Positions 57,382 to 64,000 of a stretch of 64,000 nucleotides of DNA are shown here, piece by piece. The notes under the pieces are model-generated. The model was not told the origin of the DNA and did not search any database. It worked only from the letters and a program-made list of their open reading frames with translations. Source of the stretch: Flaccisagitta enflata (lineage: Eukaryota; Chaetognatha; Sagittoidea; Aphragmophora); NCBI GenBank assembly GCA_965153355.1, contig OZ231128.1, forward strand, positions 47,988,001 through 48,052,000, read 5' to 3'. Positions within the stretch are counted from its first letter, which is position 1. The number at the start of each line of letters is the position of its first letter. A program made the translations under genes and the position numbers.

Positions 57382-59195
57382 TTTTTAGTCGCGTGCACGC
57401 AACTCTGTACCCCGCTTTGTCTGTCGGTCGGTCGGTCGGTCGGTCGGTCTGTCCCCATTTTATTTTTTTTATTCGTTTTATTCCTATCAAGTCATTTTAA
57501 GTCAATTAAGTGATTTTGAGTCAAATTAGATCATTTTAAGTCATTTTAAGTCACTTTAAGACAAATTAAGTCATTTGAGTCATTATTGAATTTTAGTCAA
57601 TTTAAGTCAATCTAGGTCATTTTAAGTCATTTTAAGTAAATTCAAGTCAATTTAAGTCAGTTTAACTCAGTATAAGTCAATTTAAGGCAGTATAAGTCAA
57701 TTTAAGTCATTTTATGTCAAATTTAAGTAAAATTAAGTCATTTGAGTCATTATTGAATTTTAGTCAATTTAAGTCAATCTAGGTCATTTCAAGTCATTTT
57801 AAGTAAATTCAAGTCAATTTAAGTCAGTTTAACTCAGTGTAAGTCAATTTAAGGCAGTATAAGTCAATTTTTATCTACACAATTGTAGGTAATTGTAGGT
57901 AATTATAGGTCATAATGTAATTTTGGGTAATCATAAGGTCAATTATAGGTCATTAAGTTATTAGTCAGTTAATCAATTTAGGTCAATTTAAGTCAATTTA
58001 AGTCATAGGTCACAGTATTTTTTATTATGCAATCATAGGTCATTATAGGTCATTATAGGTAATTATAGGTAATTATAGGTAAAAATAGGTCATTATAGGT
58101 GATTATAGGTAATTATAGGTAATTATAGGTTATTATGCAATTATAGGTTATTATGCAATTATAGGTCATTATAGGTAATTATAGGTCATTATAGGTAATT
58201 ATAGGTTATTATGCAATTATAGGTCATTATTGGTCAGTAAGTAATCATAGGTAATTATAGGTAATTGTAGGAAATTATAGGTCATTATAGGTAATTATAG
58301 GTAATTATAGGTCATTATGTAATTATAGGTAATTATAGGTCATATTAGGTAATTATAGGTCATTATGAAATTATAGGTCATTATGAAATTATAGGTCATT
58401 ATTGGCAATTATAGGTCATTATGTAATTATAGAAAATTTTAGGTAATTATAGGTAATTATAGGTAGTTATAGGTCATTTTGTAATTTTATGTAATTATTG
58501 GTCATTATAGGTCATTATAGGTAATTATTGGTAATTAAAGGTCTTTATGCAATTATGGGTAATTATAGGTAATCAAAGGTCATTAAAGGCAATTTTAGGT
58601 CATTATGTAATTTTAAGTAATAATAGGTAATTATAGGTTATCATAGGTCATTATAGGTAATTAAATGTCAATAGACTCAATAGACAATATTAGGTAATTA
58701 TAGGTCATTATTCAGTTATAGGTAATTATAGCTAATCATAGGTAATTACAGTTAATTATAGGTCATTATGCAACTATAATAGGTAATTATGGGTAATTAT
58801 GGGTAATCATAGGTCAATATAGGTAATTATTGGTCCATATGTAATTATAGGTAATCATAGGTCTTTATAGGTACTTATAGGTCATTATTTGATTATGGGT
58901 AATTATAGGTAATTATAGGTAATCACAGGTCATTATAGGTAATTATAGGTCATTATGTTATTATAGGTAATTATGGGTAATTATGGATAATCATAAGTCA
59001 TTATAGGTAATCATTGGTCCATATGAAATTATAGGTAATCATAGGCCTTCATAGGTACTTATAGGTCATTATTTAATTATGGGTAATTATAGGTAATTAT
59101 AGGTAATTATAAGTAATCATAGGTCATTATAGGTAATTATAGGTCAATATGTTATTTTAGGTAATTGTGGGTAATTATGGGTAATCATAAAGGAG
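57382..59195 (-). mobile_element. Giant family A-type element or array: hairpin end plus 1.7 kb of AGGTAATTAT/AAGTCATTTT minisatellite
   Basis: The minus-strand 3' end is at 57382: TTTTTAGTCGCGTGCACGC, ACTCTGTACCCCGCTTTGTC and GGTCGG tetranucleotides. Then come TTTAAGTCAATTTAAGTCAT decamers (57480-57870), giving way to AATTATAGGTCATTATAGGT units up to 59195. The same two unit types occur singly in smaller family A copies (AATGACTTAA at 10074, TATAATTACC at 31570). Within the first section a block of about 210 bp is itself duplicated (GTCATTTGAGTCATTATTGA at 57564 and 57738). No ACAAGGCC end is seen, so the 5' half is missing or the array has overrun it. Confidence 0.75.
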
Positions 59196-59764
59196 GTCGG
59201 TGAAAATGGCAAGAGAGTTGATGATGATGCAGTCAAGAAAGGGAACGCGTTGGATAATGGTGAGGGGGCAGGTAATGACGCAGTTCCAATGGATGAAGAT
59301 GATGCAGCATTAGGGGGAAGAAGAACCTCTCGTGATTGTGACGACGAAACCGGCAATAATGGCGGCGGCGATGACAGCGGCGGCGGCGATGACAGCGGCG
59401 GCGGCGATGACAGCGGCGGCGGCGGCGATGACAGCGGCGGCGGCGGCGATGACAGCGGCGGCGGCGGCGATGACAGCGGTGGCGGCAATGACAGCGGCGG
59501 CAGCAATGAAAGCGGTGGCAGCGATGACAGCGGCGGTTGCGATGACAGCTGCAACAGCGATGACAGCGGCGGCTGCGATGACATTGGAAGTGGCGATGAC
59601 AACGGCGGCGGCGGAAATAGCAGCGGCGATAACGGTGGCGGCGGTGGCAGCGGCTGTCGCGGTGATGATGGCGTAGGAGGCGGCGGTGGTTGGGGAGGAG
59701 GCGTTCTTGCCTGGCAATTGCAAGGAGTGGCAAAACACCCAGAACAGAGGACGTCAAACTGCTC
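59144..59764 (-). CDS. Candidate terminal exon: Cys cluster and Pro/Ser-rich tail
   Basis: On the minus strand a pyrimidine-rich acceptor (CTTTTCACTTCTACCTACCCAG) ends at 59765. The exon opens in phase 0 with EQFDVLCSGCFATPCNC (C-x2-C-x4-C-x-C) and QARTPPPQPPPPP, and runs for 206 residues to a stop at 59144. The body is tandem PPLSSPP-type sequence from an 18-21 bp GGCGGCGATGACAGC array (59359-59500) with degenerate flanks. The upstream exon at 62138-62334 ends in phase 0, which matches. The last codons read into the AT minisatellite, so the true end may be earlier. A problem: the opposite strand is also open here (GGGDDS repeats, 59250-59768) with a possible GTAGGT donor at the same spot. 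I do not recognise the family. Confidence 0.3.
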   Translation of the reverse strand, partial: EQFDVLCSGCFATPCNCQARTPPPQPPPPPTPSSPRQPLPPPPPLSPLLFPPPPLSSPLPMSSQPPLSSLLQLSSQPPLSSLPPLSLLPPLSLPPPLSSPPPPLSSPPPPLSSPPPPLSSPPPLSSPPPLSSPPPLLPVSSSQSREVLLPPNAASSSSIGTASLPAPSPLSNAFPFLTASSSTLLPFSPTSFMITHNYPQLPKITY

Positions 59765-59819
59765 CTGGGTAGGTAGAAGTGAAAAGTTTTTTTTACAAAA
59801 AAGTGACCAGCAAGATGAC

Positions 59820-62040
59820 GAGCATGTTAAGACATATATGACGAGCATCTGGGGACATATATGACACGCATCTGGTGATAAATATGATAAGCATCCGGGG
59901 ACAAACATGAGCATCTGGAGACAAACTTGACAAACATCTGAAGATAAATTGACAGGCATCTGAAGACAAATTTGATGAGCATCTGGTGACAAACATGACA
60001 AGCAGCTGAAAAGAAACACAAGCATCTGGAGACAAACATGACAAGCATCTGAAGACAAACTTGACAAGCATCTGGAAACAAACGTGATAATCAACAGAAG
60101 ACAAACATGACAAGCAACTGGAGACAAACATGACAAGCAGCTGGAGACAAAAATGACAATCAAATGGAGGCAACCATAAACAGGCAGCTGGAGACAAACA
60201 TGACAAGCATCTGAAGACAAATATGAGAAGCATCAGGAGATAAAAAAGACGAGCATCTGGAGACAAACATGATGAGCATCTGAAGACAAATATGACTAGC
60301 ATCTGGAGACAGACATGACAAGCATCTAGAGACAAACATGACGAGCATCTGGAGACACATGATAAGTATCTGGAAACAAACATGACAAGCAACTGAAGCC
60401 AAATATGACAAGCATCTGGAGCCAAATATGGCGAGCATCTGGAGACAAACCTGACGAGCATCTGAAGACAAACCTGACGAGCATCTGGAGACAAACCTGA
60501 CAAGCATCTGGAGACAAATATGTCGAGTATCTGGAGACAAATATGTCGATCATCTGGAAACAAATATGACAATCATCTAGAGACAAACATGACAATCATC
60601 TGGAGACAAACATGAGAAGCATGACAATCCTAATGAGCATCTGAAGACAACCAATATGAGCGTCTCGAGACAAACATGACAAGCATCCAGAGACAAACAT
60701 GACAAGCCACTGGTGTCCAACATGACAACCAACTGGAGACAAACATGACAACCATCTGGAAACAAACATGACAAGTGTCTGGAGAAAAACTTGACGAGCA
60801 TTTCGAAACAGACATAAGCAACTAGAAGCAAACACCAGCATCTAGAGACAAGTATGACAAGCACCTGGAGACAAACATAACAAGCGTCTAGAGACAAACA
60901 TAACAAGCATCTCAAGACAAACATGACAAGCATCTGGAGATAAAATGAGAAGCATCTTAAGACAAATATGACGAGCATCTGGAGACAAACATGACAAGCA
61001 TCTGAAGACAACCATGACAAGCATCTGAAGACAAACATGACAATTATCTGAAGACAAACATGACGAGCAACTAGAGACAAGGATGACGAGTATCTGATGA
61101 CAAACATGATGAGCATATGGAGACAAACATGCTGAGCAAATGGAGACAAACATGACAAGCATCTGAAGATAAATGTGACGAGCATCAGAAGACAATCATG
61201 ACGAGCATCAGAGGACAAACTTGATGAGCATCTGAAGACAAACATTAGCATCTAAAGACAAAGATGACAAGCATCTGAAAAAAAAACACGACTAGCGACT
61301 GGAGACAAGCATGATGAGCATCTAGAGACAAACATGAGCATCTGGAGACAAACATAACGAGCATCTGGAGACAAACATGAGCATCAGGAGACAAACATGA
61401 AAAGCAACTGGAGAAAAACTTGGCACACATCTAGAGATTAGATGATGAGCATCTGGAGACAAATTTGACAGGCATCTGGAGAGAAACATAACAAGCATCT
61501 GGTAACTAACATGACAAGCATATGGAGACAAACATGACAAGCATCTGGACACAAACTTGACAAACAAATTTGACAAGCATCTGGAGACAAACATAACAAG
61601 CATCTGGTGACAAACATGACAAGCATTTGGAGACAAATGTGACAAGCATCTGGACACAAACTTGACAAACATTTGGAGATAAAATGATAAGCATCTGAGG
61701 ACAAATGAAGAGCATTTGGAGACAAACATGCCAAGCAGCTGGAGACAAACATGACAACCATCGGAAGACAAACATGACAAGCATTGAAAGACAAACCTGA
61801 CTAGCATCGGAACTTGGAAGACAAACACAACGAGTATCTCAAGAAATACATGATAAGCAACTGGAGACAAACATGAAAAGCATCTAGAGACAAAAGAGGC
61901 ATCTAGAGATAAAATGAAAAGCATCTGGAGACAAATATTACAAGCATCTGGAGACAAATCTAACGAGCATCTGGTTGCAAAAAAAACAAGGATTTGAACA
62001 CAAAAATGGCAGGCATCTGAACGCATCATTGACAAACATG
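59820..62040. repeat. 23-bp minisatellite, about 95 units
   Basis: Units are close to AAGCATCTGGAGACAAACA plus TGAC. Variants such as CTGAAGACA, CATCTAGAG and GCAACTGG, as well as small deletions, are scattered. Because 23 is not a multiple of 3, every minus-strand phase stays open and repeats with a 23-residue period (SCLSPDACHVCLQMLVMFV..). This gives several long but meaningless frames. If the flanking exons are real, it lies in their intron. Confidence 0.95.
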
Positions 62041-62137
62041 CTTGTTATCTGTTTCTAGATGCCATTCATTTTCTCCAGATGCTTCTCATTTCTTATTATC
62101 AAATGTTGTATTCCAATCATTTCAAAGGAGCACTAAC

Positions 62138-62334
62138 CTGACGCTGCTCTTCCCAATTTGCTCGTCGCCGTTGGTGACCTTCATCCAGCTCGCTCCGTTT
62201 TCGCTTTGTCGACGCCAACGGAAATGGGAAGTCCTCTTCCGAAGTCGCAAGCCACGTGACTACTTCTTGATGACGTCTTAGACGGTCGTTGTGGGCATCC
62301 GAATTGAGTTTCCTGGCAAGATTCAAGAACATAA
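62138..62334 (-). CDS. Candidate internal exon, unknown nuclear-type protein
   Basis: On the minus strand an acceptor (TTTTACATGTAAACTTACAG, with a pyrimidine-rich stretch 30-45 bases upstream) precedes TT ATG TTC. The donor is CGTCAG/GTTAGT at 62137-62132. The 197-bp exon encodes 65 residues in phase: MFLNLARKLNSDAHNDRLRR, HQEVVTWLATSEEDFPFPLA, STKRKRSELDEGHQRRRANW, EEQRQ. The KRKR cluster and the RRR-acidic alternation look like a nuclear localisation/DNA- or protein-binding surface (inference). Base composition is clearly higher in GC than its flanks. I do not recognise a family. The ATG might be the true start, but the splice acceptor two bases before it favours an internal exon. Confidence 0.4.
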
Positions 62335-62737
62335 CTGTAAGTTTACATGTAAAATCTGGAGAAGAATTGAGGAAAGGCAAAAGGAGAGAGGAGAGATGAA
62401 CAAAAAACGAGTACGCAGAAGTAAAATGGGATTGCTGAGCGGCAACGATGAGGATAAACAGACATACATGGAAACAAACGCAGATACGGAGACAGGCACA
62501 GATAGAGAATGAAATCGTGAAGGACGTGGAGTAGGAGCAGACTGACAGAAAGAAGCAGAAACACATTAATGGAGACAGACACAGAAATGAACGGACAAAC
62601 AAATATTCATAGAGACCGAGAGAGACAGAGTCAGGGAAGAACAGATATTTTAAACAGTGACAATGAAAACAAACCAAACAGGCCAATGCTTCTTCGTTCC
62701 TTCCTCCTTTCCTCCTTCTCTCCTTTTCTTCCTACAG
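62335..62737. other. Purine-rich DNA upstream of the candidate exon
   Basis: GAGACAGA/GACAGACACAG-rich sequence to about 62640, then a CTTCCTCCTTTCC stretch. No upstream exon could be defined. Confidence 0.4.
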
Positions 62738-62890
62738 ATTTTCTTTCATAGTTTGTAGAGGACAAATTATAGTAAAACTGTTGTAATTTCCTAACAAATT
62801 GAGCTAGTAACTCCAGAAACGGCTCAGATGACAGAATTTTTAAAGGTCTGTCTCATGGATCTTGATAGGTTTTTAACTTGATTTAGACCT
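62738..62890. repeat. Direct repeat, left copy
   Basis: GATTTTCTTTCATAGTTTG, then AGAGGACAAATTATAGTAAA, ACTGTTGTAATTTCC, GAGCTAGTAACTCCAGAAAC and TAGACCTTTTATGA. It is repeated at 63353-63520 with about 85-90% visual identity. The two copies are separated by the CA array unit. Confidence 0.85.
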
Positions 62891-62922
62891 TTTATGAAAG
62901 TGTTGTTCCCCTCCCCCTACAC

Positions 62923-63150
<228 letters not shown>

Positions 63151-63352
63151 ACAGTGCGACCCATAAAAAAGGAAACAACTTTCCCTCTAATTTTACATAG
63201 TTTGAATTCAACAAATCAAATTGTTATTCATGAGCATTTTAAAGAGCTTCAAAAAATGAACAATTTGCCACCAGTCCCATCAAATTTTATCAATTCATTT
63301 GGATTTTATGTTAAAATGAAGACAAATGTATCAAAACCTAAGTGGGAAAACA

Positions 63353-63525
63353 ATAGATTTTCTTTCACAGTTTAAAGAGGACAAATTTTAGTAAAACTGT
63401 TGTAATTTCTAAAGAAATTGAGCTAGTAACTCCAGAAACAGCTCAAATGACAGATTTTTTCAAGGACTTTCGGAATGTCATAGATTTTGGTAGGTTTTCA
63501 CTTGATTTAAACCTTTTATGATTGG
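63353..63525. repeat. Direct repeat, right copy
   Basis: GATTTTCTTTCACAGTTTAA, AGAGGACAAATTTTAGTAAA, ACTGTTGTAATTTC, GAGCTAGTAACTCCAGAAAC, TTAAACCTTTTATGA. Second copy of 62738-62890. Confidence 0.85.
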
Positions 63526-64000
63526 CAAAAGAACGATTTTTTTCATCTCACAATCTTAAAAAATGAGGAATCTTTTTCTCTATTGTAATATCCATGTTTA
63601 GATAGAAGAAAGTAAACAAAATCAGTAACCATTTGAAAGATCTTCAAAAGATCTTTCATTCTAGACCAATCCCATCCTCCTAGCTTTACTCGTTTGGAAA
63701 TGCCATAAGTTTAAAGTTATGTGGGTACATTTTGGTTATGCGCCATTTCAAACATGATAATCAATACTCTCCAATCTTTTTTTCACTGTGTCTAAACAAA
63801 CTGAGCTAAAAATGTGAGATTGGAGGCAAATGAAAGCTCTTTCGAATATCTTTCAAATGGTCTATGATATCAATTGATTTCCTGTACTGCAAAGGATAAA
63901 AATCAAATAAAAAAGGCCCCTTTCTTTATATCTTTTAAAAAATTCACAGATCATACACATATTCTGACACCATATCTTCTTTTCAATATAAAATCTAAAA
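63526..64000. other. AT-rich DNA, probably the interior of the repeated unit
   Basis: Contains GAAAGATCTTCAAAAGATCTTTC (a palindrome at 63637-63659) and CTAGCTTTACTCGTTTGGAA, a word shared with the family D and F elements. There is no supported gene. The unit continues past the window edge. Confidence 0.45.

Noticed and set aside
59793-62035. Series of Cys/Leu/Met-rich minus-strand proteins of 200-260 residues that resemble a cysteine-rich secreted or membrane protein
   Set aside because: They come from the 23-bp minisatellite, which is open in every minus-strand phase and has a 23-residue period set by the DNA unit.

Overview
This is an AT-rich, gene-poor stretch of eukaryotic nuclear DNA. 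I see no rRNA, tRNA, prokaryotic operon, CRISPR array or intact known gene. Dinucleotide arrays over 100 bp (GA/TC, CA/GT) and arrays of GAT, GAAA, ATCT, ATTC and GAAT occur every few kilobases. Two degenerate non-LTR retrotransposon ends, many small TA-flanked inverted-repeat elements and splice-signal-bounded open frames fit an invertebrate animal genome with heavy microsatellite expansion. A short CCTAA-like tract at 52.0 kb is only a weak hint towards lineages with TTAGG telomeres. I cannot name the species.

Layout. 0-11.8 kb: tandem repeats, GA, ATCT, CA and TC arrays, a frameshifted LINE fragment (8.04-8.44 kb), a pogo-like MITE and several copies of an unclassified element that starts ACAAGGCC and ends in an 18-bp palindrome plus TAAAAA (here 'family A'). 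11.8-20 kb: a dense block of composite elements made of degenerate 18-22 bp minisatellites framed by a GGGCAGCGGCCCCGAAGG motif and a GGTACCGCTGACCATC motif. It includes a 2.15-kb near-complete palindrome (16784-18938) and two 328-bp fold-back MITEs with perfect 8-bp target duplications. 20-36 kb: TA-flanked elements (22895-23672, 24779-25775, 33485-34088), two CGCTCGCT-rich MITEs, a 9-bp TCTCTTATG array running into a G-rich tract, and a fold-back element split by a family A copy. 35-42 kb: more minisatellite composites, long CA/GT/GAAT arrays and further family A copies. 42.2-45.5 kb: a three-level nest, in which a TTAATTAA-rich fold-back contains a 777-bp TA-flanked element, which contains a 589-bp TA-flanked element. 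45.8-52.5 kb: GAT arrays, three tandem repeat systems (163 bp, then about 340 bp, then about 49 bp) and a LINE 3' end on the minus strand. 53-64 kb: GA arrays, family A copies, a 1.8-kb AGGTAATTAT-type minisatellite, a 23-bp minisatellite of roughly 95 units, and the best coding candidate.

Coding content. The best candidate is two minus-strand exons, 62138-62334 and 59764-59144, with canonical splice signals and compatible phase. They flank the 23-bp minisatellite, which would then be intronic. The product would have a basic/acidic segment with a KRKR cluster, a short cysteine cluster and a long proline/serine-rich tail; I do not recognise its family. Other open frames (about 1.8 kb, 22.1-22.7 kb, 29.6 kb, 48.7 kb, 54.2 kb) are weak. 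Most other open frames are translated microsatellite.

The main novelty is architectural. Several unrelated repeat families are inverted repeats whose arms carry tandem minisatellites. Several insertions can be dated relative to one another, because an uninterrupted copy or the opposite arm gives the empty site.
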